Notes: a model not told the origin generated them from the sequence alone. A stretch of DNA of 47,913 bases from Acidobacteriaceae bacterium (GCA_027323885.1 DAHVZT010000055.1:1-47913), one strand, 5' to 3'; counted from the stretch's first letter, positions 1-8,908 are shown. Numbers and translations: made by a program.

Positions 1-407
1 CGCGGCAAGGCACGCGCCACAGCATCGAGGATTCCGTTTAAGAAATTAATAGATTCCGGCGCGCAATACAGCCTGCCGATCTCAAGCGCCTCATTGATAA
101 TCACCGGCAGCGGCGTGGCCGGATAGCCGAGCATTTCCGCAACCGCCGCCCGGAGCAGGTTGCGGTCAACCGCAGCCATGCGTTCCAGCCGCCAGTGCTC
201 GCTTGCCTTCACGATCAGATCGTCGATCTCGTCCTGCCGGGCCACAGCTACGCGGAACAGATCCTCGCTGAAGCCTTGCGTGGCGGGATCGACATTTTCC
301 CGCGCCTGCCAAAACGTCCGCTGTACTTCGTCGGCATTCTGGCGTCCGACGTCGGCCTGGAACAGCATCTGCATGACCATCTCTCTGGATTTTCGGCGCT
401 TTCCCAT
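1..407 (-). CDS. nusB: Transcription antitermination factor NusB (3' end cut by window edge)
   Basis: NusB binds boxA RNA with NusE (S10) and supports antitermination of rRNA operons. The gene begins with ATG at 407 and runs off the left edge, leaving about 135 residues. The visible C-terminal part has the NusB signature: a run beginning RMAAVDRNLLRAA, then PVIINEALEIG and ESINFLNGILD, which correspond to the conserved INEA...K/R...F.NG.LD helices of the family. The start lies 3 nt after the ribH stop codon at 411-413, so the two genes are almost certainly co-transcribed and translationally linked; ribH-nusB is a widely conserved pair. Only the last few residues are expected to be missing. 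Confidence 0.93.
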   Translation of the reverse strand, partial: MGKRRKSREMVMQMLFQADVGRQNADEVQRTFWQARENVDPATQGFSEDLFRVAVARQDEIDDLIVKASEHWRLERMAAVDRNLLRAAVAEMLGYPATPLPVIINEALEIGRLYCAPESINFLNGILDAVARALP

Positions 408-410
408 CCT

Positions 411-1289
411 CTACCTGTCCGCCGCTTTTGCCGCGATCTTGCGTTGAATGTCGACCATTTCAATGGCTGCCAACGCCGCCTCAAATCCCTTATTGCCCAT
501 CTTCAAACCTGCGCGATCCAGCGCCTGCTCCAGAGTTTCGCAGGTGAGAACGCCGAAGGAGTGAGGGACTCCAGTTTCCTGCTGCGACTGTCCGATGCCG
601 CGCGAAACTTCGTTGTAGATCGCTTCGTAATGCGCAGTCTCTCCGCGCAGCAGCACACCCAGCGTCACAATGGCGTCCACCTGCCGGGTATCGGCCAGCA
701 TGCGCGCGGCTGCGGGAATCTCCCAGGCTCCGGGCACGCGCACAATCTTGACATCTTCCCTTCGAGCGCCGCTGCGCAGCAAGGCATCGAGCGCGCCCTG
801 CAGCAGGCGGTCCGTAATCACGGCGTTCCAGCGCGCCACGACGACGCCAAATCGCATGCCATCGGCGCTCAGATCTCCCTCCACGGCAATCGGCTTGCCG
901 TGAAACGGATTGTCGAACTCCCAGAATCCGAAAAGCATTCCCTGGACTGGCTCGGCGATAAACATACGTGACTTCCAGTGGGTCTCCGCGACAGGCCCGA
1001 TTGCGTCCGCGGGCAGGCCTGTTCTTTCCGCCCAACCTTTCGCAATGTGATGGACGCTGTCCAGGCTGGTCGCCTCAATCAGGACCTCCGGAGTCTTCTC
1101 TCCGCTTACGGGCCAGGCTCCGTGGACGAACTCGAGGCTCGCCAGCGGCGCCAGGAAGGGAGCTCCGGTGCTTCTAGCATCCTGCCAGCCTTTCCCGGCC
1201 TCAAAGCCGAGAGCTGTGAAAAAGCCCATGAGTTTTTCCAGCTCCGCAGGTGTGGCCGCTGGCCGCACCAGGGTGATGCCCTTGATCAT
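411..1289 (-). CDS. ribH: VOC (glyoxalase-like) domain fused to 6,7-dimethyl-8-ribityllumazine synthase
   Basis: Lumazine synthase condenses 5-amino-6-ribitylamino-uracil with 3,4-dihydroxy-2-butanone 4-phosphate in riboflavin synthesis. From ATG 1289 (292 residues; AAGGA upstream) the protein has two parts. Residues about 1-130 look like one VOC/glyoxalase module (start MIKGITLVRPAATP, later GFFTALGFEAGKGW, end FGFWEFDNPF). I do not see the usual His/Glu metal ligands in it, so it may not be catalytic. Residues about 134-292 are a full RibH: R153-W154-N155 (family RFN), ITDRLL, VPGAWEIP at 185-192, GVLLRGETAHYEAI with catalytic His220, and the final NKGFEAALAAIEM. Stand-alone RibH is about 150-160 residues, so the N-terminal half is extra. 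There is no stop or frameshift between the halves. A longer reading frame reaches 1385 but adds a basic tail that looks non-coding. The gene precedes nusB and is divergent from the crotonase gene. Confidence 0.9.
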   Translation of the reverse strand: MIKGITLVRPAATPAELEKLMGFFTALGFEAGKGWQDARSTGAPFLAPLASLEFVHGAWPVSGEKTPEVLIEATSLDSVHHIAKGWAERTGLPADAIGPVAETHWKSRMFIAEPVQGMLFGFWEFDNPFHGKPIAVEGDLSADGMRFGVVVARWNAVITDRLLQGALDALLRSGARREDVKIVRVPGAWEIPAAARMLADTRQVDAIVTLGVLLRGETAHYEAIYNEVSRGIGQSQQETGVPHSFGVLTCETLEQALDRAGLKMGNKGFEAALAAIEMVDIQRKIAAKAADR

Positions 1290-1440
1290 ATTTCCACGTA
1301 TCCTTTCCTTCGATGGTACAACGCGGCCACGCGACACTCCTGAGTTTGCAATCCGATTGCGCAGCTTTCGCACAAGTTGATACACTCTGCAGTTTTGAAA
1401 GAATCATTTTCGATCCCCGTGTAGGGATGAGGTCCTGGTC

Positions 1441-2223
1441 ATGCATTTCGAAAATATTCGCCTGGAAATCCGCGACGGCATCGCCTTCGTGACGCTGAAC
1501 CGGCCCAAGGTTCTGAACGCGTTGAACGCAGCCACGTTGCAGGAACTGCGGACCGCCATCGATCTCATTCGCGATGACGTTGGCATTCGGGCCGCCGTTT
1601 TGACTGGAGCGGGAGAAAAGGCTTTTGCCGCCGGAGCGGACATCCAGGAACTTGCACGGGTGAACGCGGTGGAAGGGCGCGAGCTTGCCTTGCGGGGCCA
1701 GGCGGTTTTCCGCGCGCTCGAAACCTGCGGTAAACCCGTGATTGCCTGCATCCACGGATTTGCCCTGGGCGGCGGATGCGAGCTGGCGCTGGCATGTCAC
1801 TTGCGAATTGCAAGTGAAAACGCGAAATTCGGCCAGCCAGAGGTCAAGCTCGGTCTGATTCCCGGTTACGGCGGCACGCAGCGTCTGGCAAGGCTGGCGG
1901 GCAAAGGAATCGCGCTCCAGATGATTCTGACGGGCGAAATGATCTCTGCCGCGGACGCTCTGCGCGTTGGCCTGGTGAATGAAGTGGTGGCGTCCGATCA
2001 GCTTTTGGCGCGCGGTGAGGCGCTGGCGCGCCTGATCGCGAGCATGGCGCCCCTGGCTGTCCGGTACGCTCTGGAAGCAGTGGATGGCGGCTACGATCTG
2101 ACGCTCGAGCAGGGGCTCACGCTGGAAGCGGACTTCTTTGGCCACTGTTGCGGGACGGCGGACAAGGCGGAAGGCACTGCGGCATTTCTCGCCAAACGCC
2201 CGGCGGTCTGGCAGGGGCGGTAG
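1441..2223 (+). CDS. Enoyl-CoA hydratase/isomerase family (crotonase)
   Basis: A 260-residue crotonase-fold protein that probably hydrates 2-enoyl-CoA in fatty acid or amino acid beta-oxidation in the cytoplasm. The oxyanion-hole segment AFAAGADIQEL (about 61-71) and the block GFALGGGCELALAC (106-119) are present. Both catalytic glutamates of the true hydratases can be located: Glu114 in GGGCELA and Glu134 in FGQPEVKLGLIPGYGGTQRL. That favours hydratase over isomerase-only members. Length is normal for the family. ATG 1441 has a purine-rich GGGATGAGG upstream. The gene is divergent from VOC-ribH with about 150 nt between the starts. The exact chain-length specificity cannot be read from the sequence. 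Confidence 0.9.
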   Translation: MHFENIRLEIRDGIAFVTLNRPKVLNALNAATLQELRTAIDLIRDDVGIRAAVLTGAGEKAFAAGADIQELARVNAVEGRELALRGQAVFRALETCGKPVIACIHGFALGGGCELALACHLRIASENAKFGQPEVKLGLIPGYGGTQRLARLAGKGIALQMILTGEMISAADALRVGLVNEVVASDQLLARGEALARLIASMAPLAVRYALEAVDGGYDLTLEQGLTLEADFFGHCCGTADKAEGTAAFLAKRPAVWQGR

Positions 2224-2265
2224 AGCGCAATCTTTTTTTTCGAGCGCTGGTATTCTTAGAGAGAA

Positions 2266-2814
2266 ATGCGCCATTCCCGCCCCCGCTCTTCTGTTCGCGT
2301 AGCGTTCGCGCTTACATTTCTCCTGCTCCTGGCCGGGTGCAGGCGTGGCGAAAATTCCTTCGACATTCCGGCAAATTCATCCTCCTGGAAAGCGGCGAAA
2401 GATTCGGCCCGCGAGGAGTTGCGCACTCTTCCCGCTCCCTCAAAAAAACTCTTCATCGCCATTCGCCGCGAACCGCAGTGGCAGAATCCTTTCCTCAGCG
2501 TGCGCCGCAACATGATCCAGCTGCGCATTTATCTGCCGGACGAGAATGACAGTCCGGTGGATCGAGGAGGGATCACCCGCATTACGGCCGCACGACGGCA
2601 GGTGATGAACGTTCGGCTTGCCGATCTGCCGCGCGCGCTTGCCTCACTGCCAGAGGGCGCATGGCCCTATGGCCGAATTGTCGCGGTCGAGGAAGGCCTG
2701 GCAGATTCCGCTGACAGCGCGCAACTTCGCAACAACCTTGCAATAACCGTGAACACGGTGGAAGCACTTGGCCTTGTCGCCGAAGAATGGGACGAGCCGG
2801 GATTGGAGCGTTGA
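2266..2814 (+). CDS. Putative lipoprotein, function unknown
   Basis: A 182-residue protein with a lipoprotein signal: basic N-terminus, hydrophobic stretch VAFALTFLLLLAG and a lipobox LLAGC ending at Cys25, so it should be attached to a membrane on the outside of the cytoplasm. The mature part is charged and has no motif that I recognise; residues about 60-135 look like a small alpha/beta domain with several strand-like segments (LFIAIRR, MIQLRIYLP). It lies 42 nt after the crotonase gene and 63 nt before the FAD/Fe-S oxidase gene, all on the same strand, but nothing in it suggests a shared pathway. Coding is supported by the clean signal peptide and normal codon use. Confidence 0.75.
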   Translation: MRHSRPRSSVRVAFALTFLLLLAGCRRGENSFDIPANSSSWKAAKDSAREELRTLPAPSKKLFIAIRREPQWQNPFLSVRRNMIQLRIYLPDENDSPVDRGGITRITAARRQVMNVRLADLPRALASLPEGAWPYGRIVAVEEGLADSADSAQLRNNLAITVNTVEALGLVAEEWDEPGLER

Positions 2815-2877
2815 CTTGAGCTCTTGTGCAGGAGACCTAAAGCTTTTCGAAATCCGTAATGTGCAACCGGAGCGCGC

Positions 2878-5802
2878 ATGAGCACGCCCCAGTTCCCTAT
2901 CCTGGCGGAGAAAAGACAAGCCCATCCACACGAGTCCTTTTCCGCACAGGCGGAACTGCATGCCGAACTGCGGAAAACATTTCGAGGGAACATCAAATTC
3001 GATCTGGGCTCCCGCGCGCTGTACGCCACCGATGCATCGAATTATCGGCAGCTTCCGATTGCGGTGTTGGCGCCGCGCGATGCAGAGGACGTGGAAGCCG
3101 CGGTCGCAGCCTGCCGGAAATTCGGCGCGCCGGTCCTGTCGCGCGGCGGAGGAACAAGCCTCTCCGGTCAGTGCTGCAATGTCGCCGTCGTTCTCGACTT
3201 CTCCAGATATGTGGACAAGATCCTGCATCTGGATCCGGAGCGCAAGGAGGCAACGGTACAACCGGGCATTGTTCTGGATCGCGTGCGCCAAGCGGCCGAG
3301 CTGCACCACCTGACCTTTGCCCCGGATCCGGCCACGCACAGCCGCTGCACCCTTGGCGGCATGATCGGCAACAACTCGTGCGGCGTGCATGCGCTGATGG
3401 GCGGCAAGACGGTTGACAACATCGACTCCATGCGCGTGCTTCTCTACGATGGCACAGTGCTCGAAGTTGGAGCGACTGCGGAAGACGAGTTGCAGGCCAT
3501 CCTTGCTGGAGGAGGAAGACGCGGTCAAATCTATGCGGGTCTGAGGACCATTCGCGACCGGTATGCCGCACTGGTCCGCGAGCGCTTCCCCGACATTCCG
3601 CGCCGTGTCTCCGGCTACAACCTGGATGAACTGCTGCCGGAAAACGGGTTCCATGTAGCACGCGCTCTGGTCGGCACAGAAGGCACCTGCGTCACCGTGC
3701 TCGACGCGAAGCTGCGGCTGGTACACAGTCCACCGTGCCGTATTCTGGCCGGCCTGGCGTTTGCCGATCCTTTCGTTGCCGCCGATCACGTTCCCGCCGT
3801 ACTCGAGCACAAACCGATCGGACTGGAAGGCTTCGATGGCATGCTTGTCGATTTCATGCATCGGAAGAGGCTCGCCGTTGAAGACATTTCTCTGCTGCCT
3901 GAGGGACGCGGCTATCTGCTGGTGGAGTTCGGCGGAGAAAGCGGAGATGAGGCCATGGAACGGGCGAAGGCATTGCTGGATGCCTGCAAGCATTTCTCCG
4001 CCGTACCGCGCATGCGGCTGTACACGCCGCAGGAGGCGGCGCGAGTGTGGCATGTACGCGAATCCGCGCTCGGCGCGACTGTTTTTGTACCCGGCGACCC
4101 GCATCGCTGGGAAGGATGGGAAGATTCCGCCGTCCCGGTCCATCGGCTCGGCGGCTATCTGCGCGACCTGTTCGCAGCCATGCAGCCCTATGGCTATTCC
4201 GCGCCAATGTACGGTCACTTTGGCCAGGGTTGCGTACACATGCGGTTCAACTTTGACTTCGAGACCGAAGCCGGTATTCAAAAGTACCGCAGCTTTATCG
4301 ATGAGGCTGCGGACATTGTGCTGGCGCACGGCGGCTCTCTGTCTGGCGAACACGGAGATGGCCAGTCGCGCGGAGCACTGCTGCCCAAAATGTTCGGGCC
4401 GGAACTGATGCAGGCGTTTCGCGAATTCAAGGCCCTGTGGGACCCCACCAATCGAATGAACCCTGGAAAAATGATCGACCCGGTGGCCGTGTATGAGCCG
4501 CAGGACAATTTACGTCTGGGCGCGGGATATACGGCAAAGTCTGTCGAGACACATTTTCAATTTCCAGACGACGGCGGATCGCTCTCCAATGCGACCTTGC
4601 GCTGCGTGGGCGTGGGCGCCTGCCGCAAGGAAGATGCGGGAACCATGTGCCCGAGCTTTATGGCAACGCGGGACGAGCGGCACTCCACGCGCGGCCGCGC
4701 CCACCTGCTGTGGGAAATGCTGCAGGGATCTTTGCGCGAAGAAGGATGGCAGAGCGAGGCCGTCAAGGATGCGCTGGAACTATGCCTCTCCTGCAAGGCC
4801 TGCAAACATGAATGTCCGGTGAACGTCGATGTCGCGACGTACAAAGCCGAGTTTCTGTCGCACTACTATGAAACACATCGTCGGCCGCTGCATGCGTACG
4901 CATTCGGCATGATGGACCGCTGGGCGCATTTCGCCTCCGCTGTTCCGGCGATTGCCAACCTTCCGGGACGCGTGCTAGGGGTGCGTGACGTACTGAAGTC
5001 GGTCCTCGATATCGCGCCGCAGCGATCCATTCCGGAATTTGCGAAAAGAAGCTTTCAACGCAGCTTGAGGGCCGAATCTTCCGCCCACGCTGAGGACAGG
5101 CCCGCAGTTCTACTGTGGCCCGATACATGGAACAATTATTTCCACCCGAAGACGTCGCACTCCGCACGGCAGGTCCTCATCGGCGCAGGTTTTCGAGTGG
5201 AGGTCCCACGCGGGCATGTTTGCTGTGGGCGCCCGCTTTACGACTTTGGAATGATGGATCGGGCCAAGCGCTATCTGCTGCGGGTGCTGGACGCGCTCGC
5301 ACCTCAACTCCAGGCCGGTACACCCATTGTGGTGCTCGAGCCAAGCTGCGCGACCGTCTTCCGCGACGAGGCGCGAAACCTGCTCGGCGGCGATCCTCGC
5401 GTGGAGAAACTGGCTGCGCAGACCTTTCTGCTGAGCGAGTTTCTGACGCAAAAAGCGCCGGCCTATGTGCCCTCAAGGCAGGAAGGACTCCACATCCTGG
5501 TCCACGGACATTGCCATCAGAAACCACGCATGTCCGAAGAGCTTCAGCTTCTGCGGGCCGCGGCCGGCAGCGTGGAAGCACTCGATTCGGGCTGCTGCGG
5601 TATGGCGGGCCCCTTCGGCTTCGAGAAGGAAAAATATGGCATTTCGACCACTCTCGCCAATCGGGTGCTGATGCCCGCCGTCCGGAATGCGGCAAAGGAA
5701 ACAGTGATTGTGACAGATGGGTTCAGTTGCCGCGAGCAGATCGCGCAGATGTCAGACCGGCGCGCACTCCACCTGGCTGAAGTCCTGGCCGGGTCACTCT
5801 AA
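2878..5802 (+). CDS. FAD-binding and Fe-S oxidoreductase (YdiJ-like D-2-hydroxyacid dehydrogenase)
   Basis: A 974-residue fused flavin and iron-sulfur enzyme of the YdiJ type, which oxidises D-2-hydroxyacids such as D-2-hydroxyglutarate or D-lactate and passes electrons on through Fe-S clusters. Residues about 50-280 form the PCMH FAD-binding domain (PVLSRGGGTSLSGQC, then NNSCGVHALMGGKTVDN), followed by the FAD-oxidase C-terminal domain (GHFGQGCVHMR, SGEHGDGQSRG, NPGKMIDP). The ferredoxin-like part has C576-x5-C582-x8-C591-P and C636-x2-C639-x2-C642-x3-C646-P. Two CCG domains follow near residues 780-910 (VCCGRPLYDFG, EPSCAT, HGHCHQK, SGCCGMAGPFG). GGAG lies about 8 nt before ATG 2878. It converges with a D-2-hydroxyacid dehydrogenase; the stop codons overlap. 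The substrate is inferred from the family only. Confidence 0.9.
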   Translation: MSTPQFPILAEKRQAHPHESFSAQAELHAELRKTFRGNIKFDLGSRALYATDASNYRQLPIAVLAPRDAEDVEAAVAACRKFGAPVLSRGGGTSLSGQCCNVAVVLDFSRYVDKILHLDPERKEATVQPGIVLDRVRQAAELHHLTFAPDPATHSRCTLGGMIGNNSCGVHALMGGKTVDNIDSMRVLLYDGTVLEVGATAEDELQAILAGGGRRGQIYAGLRTIRDRYAALVRERFPDIPRRVSGYNLDELLPENGFHVARALVGTEGTCVTVLDAKLRLVHSPPCRILAGLAFADPFVAADHVPAVLEHKPIGLEGFDGMLVDFMHRKRLAVEDISLLPEGRGYLLVEFGGESGDEAMERAKALLDACKHFSAVPRMRLYTPQEAARVWHVRESALGATVFVPGDPHRWEGWEDSAVPVHRLGGYLRDLFAAMQPYGYSAPMYGHFGQGCVHMRFNFDFETEAGIQKYRSFIDEAADIVLAHGGSLSGEHGDGQSRGALLPKMFGPELMQAFREFKALWDPTNRMNPGKMIDPVAVYEPQDNLRLGAGYTAKSVETHFQFPDDGGSLSNATLRCVGVGACRKEDAGTMCPSFMATRDERHSTRGRAHLLWEMLQGSLREEGWQSEAVKDALELCLSCKACKHECPVNVDVATYKAEFLSHYYETHRRPLHAYAFGMMDRWAHFASAVPAIANLPGRVLGVRDVLKSVLDIAPQRSIPEFAKRSFQRSLRAESSAHAEDRPAVLLWPDTWNNYFHPKTSHSARQVLIGAGFRVEVPRGHVCCGRPLYDFGMMDRAKRYLLRVLDALAPQLQAGTPIVVLEPSCATVFRDEARNLLGGDPRVEKLAAQTFLLSEFLTQKAPAYVPSRQEGLHILVHGHCHQKPRMSEELQLLRAAAGSVEALDSGCCGMAGPFGFEKEKYGISTTLANRVLMPAVRNAAKETVIVTDGFSCREQIAQMSDRRALHLAEVLAGSL

Positions 5803-6791
5803 TATCCTTCGTGAACCTGGTTCTGCAAAGGTTCCCCCGCAAGATAACGGCGCACCTGAGCGGCCGCGAAGGTGTAGGCGCGAACGAAAAAGCCTGCCAC
5901 CGAGCCGGCGACGTGCGGAGTCAAAAAGCAATTGGGTGCGGACCACAGCGGATGGCCTTTAGGAAGCGGCTCCGGGTCCGTGACGTCGAGCGCCGCGTGC
6001 AGGCGCCGCGCCTGCAACTCGGCCACCAGCGCATCCGTCTCCACCACCGGGCCACGCGCGGCATTCACCAGCAACGCTCCATCTTTCATGCTGCGGAGCA
6101 TCTCCGCGTTAAACATTCCGCGTGTGGAATCGGTAAGCGGCACCAGAAGCACGACAATGTCCGCGGCCGGAAGAAGCTTCTTCAGCTCGGCGATGGAGTG
6201 GACGCCCGGCTTGGCGGTACGCGCCACACGCAGAATCTCCACGCGGAAGGGCTGCAGCATACGCTCCAACTCGTTGCCTATGCCCCCATATCCGACGATC
6301 AGTACCTTTTTTGAAATCAGTTCATCGCCAAGCACGCGGTACGGTGTCGGCTGACCGCTGTTTGTCACCTCCTCGTCCGCAAGCTTTCCATTCCGCACCT
6401 GTCCATCCCAGAACTGTTCCCGCTGAAAATCGCGCAGCTCGGGAAATCTTTTCAACGAGCCGAGTATGGCAGCGACAATCCACTCCCCTACAGGAACGTT
6501 GTGGATTCCCTGTCCGTCGCACAGCAGAATGCCTTTGGACAGCCAAGGAGTAATCCAGTCCACGCCTGCCAGCAGGCTCTGAATCACTCGAACCCCTCGC
6601 AAATGCTGGAACATCGGTCTGGCAAGGCGTCCATGCATGGGTGGAATCCAGAATTCCACGTCCACGTCGCGGTCGAGATGTTCGGAAAGCGGAACAAATT
6701 CTACAGAGTCTTTGGGGAAATCCTGGAGCAGAGCCGGGGAGATATTTTCGGGAAGGCCGACGCGCAGCATGGCCCGATGATATCGAGCCAC
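5799..6791 (-). CDS. NAD(P)-dependent D-2-hydroxyacid dehydrogenase
   Basis: A 330-residue member of the D-isomer-specific 2-hydroxyacid dehydrogenases, which interconvert 2-oxoacids and D-2-hydroxyacids. The NAD-binding loop GYGGIG is at 167-172. The catalytic set is complete: Arg246 in NAARGPVV, Glu274 in TDPEPLP and His293 in TPHVAGS. The C-terminus PLQNQVHEGY is typical. The longest frame starts with GTG at 6791; ATG at 6770 (second methionine, MLRVGLPE) is equally possible because neither has a strong ribosome-binding site. The last 4 nt overlap the opposite-strand stop of the FAD/Fe-S enzyme (CTAA carries TAG on one strand and TAA on the other). Acting on similar substrates, the two enzymes could form a 2-hydroxyacid/2-oxoacid pair, but they are not in one operon. 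Confidence 0.9.
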   Translation of the reverse strand: MARYHRAMLRVGLPENISPALLQDFPKDSVEFVPLSEHLDRDVDVEFWIPPMHGRLARPMFQHLRGVRVIQSLLAGVDWITPWLSKGILLCDGQGIHNVPVGEWIVAAILGSLKRFPELRDFQREQFWDGQVRNGKLADEEVTNSGQPTPYRVLGDELISKKVLIVGYGGIGNELERMLQPFRVEILRVARTAKPGVHSIAELKKLLPAADIVVLLVPLTDSTRGMFNAEMLRSMKDGALLVNAARGPVVETDALVAELQARRLHAALDVTDPEPLPKGHPLWSAPNCFLTPHVAGSVAGFFVRAYTFAAAQVRRYLAGEPLQNQVHEGY

Positions 6792-6814
6792 GCACGCCGG
6801 AGCAAATCCTGCAG

Positions 6815-7777
6815 CTATTGGTTCGCGGGACTGAGATGGAGAACGTGTTTGGCGATGTCCGGCCAGAATTCGCGGAATACGTTAAATCCGCCGTCGCGTA
6901 TTGCCACCTGAATCAGCCAGCGCTGGCCGGTTTTCGTCCAGGTGCGATAGCGCTGCGGGTAATACAAGTCCCCCAGGCCGGCGGCTGCGCCTTTGCCGAC
7001 AATTTCCGAGTAGTTGAACGTATTTCTTCCGGCATCGTTGGGGGTGATCAAAACGCGCGTGTAGGCATACAGCATGCGTATATACCAGTGGCCGGTGCCG
7101 AGCGAGTAGTAGCGGGAATCCTGACGTGTCAGCGTCGGAACGATCGTGTCGGTCATGTAGTTGCCAACACCTTTATCGACGAAGCCGTGCCAGTAGTAGC
7201 GTCCATACCCGACCATGCCGTTGCCGAATTCGGGATAGCTTTTCGTGACATAAGGAATCTCAGAATCGACTGCATTGAAGATGAATGCGGAATAGTCGAA
7301 TGTGTTTTGAGTTCCGATAATGAATTTCTCTTTGAACGTGGGCGGTGGGGGTTTGGCCCCGACGCTGACGGCGCGGTAGTTGGGTATCCAGCCCATGATG
7401 CGCTTAGGCTGCTGGCCATAATCGAGTGGCGGAGGAACTCCCTTCTGCAGTTCGTCATGTCCATTGGGACTGTAGTGGACACGACCGCCCTTTCCGCCGG
7501 GAACCTGGTCCGGCGTTACCGAGGGGTTGGAAGAAGCAGGCGCCGCTGGACCGGAGGTTTGTTTGCTGCCGGAACCGGCGGCATTCTGGCCGGAGGCGGC
7601 AGGAGCTGGGGGAGTTACCTGAGGTGCTGGATCTGGCGGTGCTCCGGGCGAGCCGGAGGTTGCGCCGTCGGCCGTTTGGGGGCTTGCAGCCTGCGCATAC
7701 ACTTGCCGCGACGTCGAAATGGAGAACGCGCAGAATAAAAGCAGTAAGGGGAGCAAACGTGTTCGACTGAAATCCAA
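6815..7777 (-). CDS. Exported protein of unknown function with Pro/Ala-rich N-terminal linker
   Basis: A 320-residue protein with a Sec-type signal (RTRLLPLLLLFCAFSIS...VYAQ, cleavage after about residue 29), then a Pro/Ala/Ser/Gly-rich linker to about residue 100 and a folded part from about 125. The folded part begins RIMGWIPNYRAVSVG, continues PPTFKEKFIIGTQNTFDYSAF, and is rich in Tyr, Trp and Gly (GNGMVGYGRYYWHGFVDKG). From memory, similar exported proteins recur in many acidobacterial genomes without an assigned function. The start is TTG at 7777, the only start codon giving a signal peptide, with AGGCGG just upstream. It lies 23 nt downstream of the 2-hydroxyacid dehydrogenase start region on the same strand; it would be transcribed before that gene. 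Confidence 0.75.
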   Translation of the reverse strand: MDFSRTRLLPLLLLFCAFSISTSRQVYAQAASPQTADGATSGSPGAPPDPAPQVTPPAPAASGQNAAGSGSKQTSGPAAPASSNPSVTPDQVPGGKGGRVHYSPNGHDELQKGVPPPLDYGQQPKRIMGWIPNYRAVSVGAKPPPPTFKEKFIIGTQNTFDYSAFIFNAVDSEIPYVTKSYPEFGNGMVGYGRYYWHGFVDKGVGNYMTDTIVPTLTRQDSRYYSLGTGHWYIRMLYAYTRVLITPNDAGRNTFNYSEIVGKGAAAGLGDLYYPQRYRTWTKTGQRWLIQVAIRDGGFNVFREFWPDIAKHVLHLSPANQ

Positions 7778-8068
7778 TGGACCGCCTAGAGAGAAGGGTG
7801 GGAAGAGCTATCTTGCTGTTCAGACACAATCCGGGCAAGCCGGGTTCCAATTCTTGAATATCCGACGATCGTTCAGTCAGGAAGTTGCTGTCCTGGTACA
7901 TCTTCAGTCTACTTTCATCCCTTGGTTTTGACCAACCAGCGACGTCTTGCGCGGCGTATCCTGAAACGAGAAGCGGGATAATAGAAGCTGAGGAGGAGTC
8001 CGGTTTCCAGGCCCGCTGAAGCGCTCCTGGAAGTTTGGCATCCTGGACTTGAGCACAGGGATACACCT

Positions 8069-8908
8069 ATGAAGAGAAAATTCGTCCTGGCGGGCGCCTG
8101 CGTGGCGCTTTGCAGTGCCTTCTGCAATGCCGGAGTGGCGCAGAAGAGTGGTTTTGACAATTCTTCGCAACTCGACGCGGGCTTTCACGACATGTACAAC
8201 CTGCATTTCGAGCAAGCGCACGCGGTTTTTGAAAAGTACATGGCCGAGCATCCAAAGGATCCGATGGGGCCGGTTGCGAATGCGGCAGCGTATCTGTTTT
8301 CAGAGTTCCACCGCACCGGCGTCCTCGATATGCAACTGTTCACGAATGACCAGAATTATCTGAAACACAAAGAGACTCCCGATCTGGAAATCAAGAAGAA
8401 GCTGGACGCTGACCTGACCAAAGCGCAGCAGCTTGCCGACCTGATTCTGGCGAACAATCCAAACGACGGGCGGGCGCTGTTCGCTGAAACGCTGTCCTAC
8501 GGCCTGCATGCGGACTATGCCTCTCTGGTGGAACGAAAGGACATTCAGGGGTTCGAGTTCACCAAACAGGGCAGCTTTTATGCCCATCGCTTGCTGCAGG
8601 TGGATCCCAAGGCATACGACGCATATCTGGCGGTCGGGATGGAGAATTACATCCTGGGGCTGAAGCCCGCGCCGGTCCGTTGGCTGCTGCATATGGCGGG
8701 CGGCGAAACAGATAAAGTTCAGGGGGAAAAAGATCTTGAATTGACCGCCTCGCACGGGCATTATCTGCGGCCTCTCGCCAAGTTACTGCTGGCGGTAGCG
8801 GCGATTCGCGACAACGATAAGGCGAAGGCCCGTGGCTTGCTGTCGTCCCTGGCCAACGAGTTTCCGAACAATCCACTCTACGCCCAGCAACTGGCTAAAA
8901 TCAGCTAG
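8069..8908 (+). CDS. Exported TPR-like protein, function unknown
   Basis: A 279-residue protein beginning with a signal peptide (KRKFVLAGACVALCSAFCNAGVAQ, cleavage near residue 24). The mature part is almost all helical with repeated pairs of amphipathic helices that look like divergent tetratricopeptide repeats: FHDMYNLHFEQAHAVFEKYM with HPKDP, later ADLILANNPNDGRALFAETL, and RPLAKLLLAVAAIRDNDKAKAR with NEFPNNP. Pro after a short Asn/Asp turn at the end of each unit is typical of TPR spacing. It probably acts outside the cytoplasm as a protein-binding scaffold. It is an isolated gene: the flanking genes are divergent or unrelated. Confidence 0.78.
   Translation: MKRKFVLAGACVALCSAFCNAGVAQKSGFDNSSQLDAGFHDMYNLHFEQAHAVFEKYMAEHPKDPMGPVANAAAYLFSEFHRTGVLDMQLFTNDQNYLKHKETPDLEIKKKLDADLTKAQQLADLILANNPNDGRALFAETLSYGLHADYASLVERKDIQGFEFTKQGSFYAHRLLQVDPKAYDAYLAVGMENYILGLKPAPVRWLLHMAGGETDKVQGEKDLELTASHGHYLRPLAKLLLAVAAIRDNDKAKARGLLSSLANEFPNNPLYAQQLAKIS

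Noticed and set aside
195-971. Long plus-strand frame opposite the VOC-RibH gene
   Set aside because: The minus strand has all RibH active-site motifs; the plus-strand product has no motif and biased composition.
1290-1440. Possible FMN riboswitch upstream of the VOC-ribH gene
   Set aside because: I could not find the conserved RFN core segments in the 150 nt available.
2226-2256. T-run of eight after the crotonase gene between AGCGC and GCGCT
   Set aside because: The T-run is in the loop, not after the stem, so it is not a normal terminator.
2644-4353. 569-residue minus-strand frame opposite the FAD/Fe-S gene
   Set aside because: Antisense shadow of a gene with clear FAD and cysteine motifs; high GC lengthens such frames.
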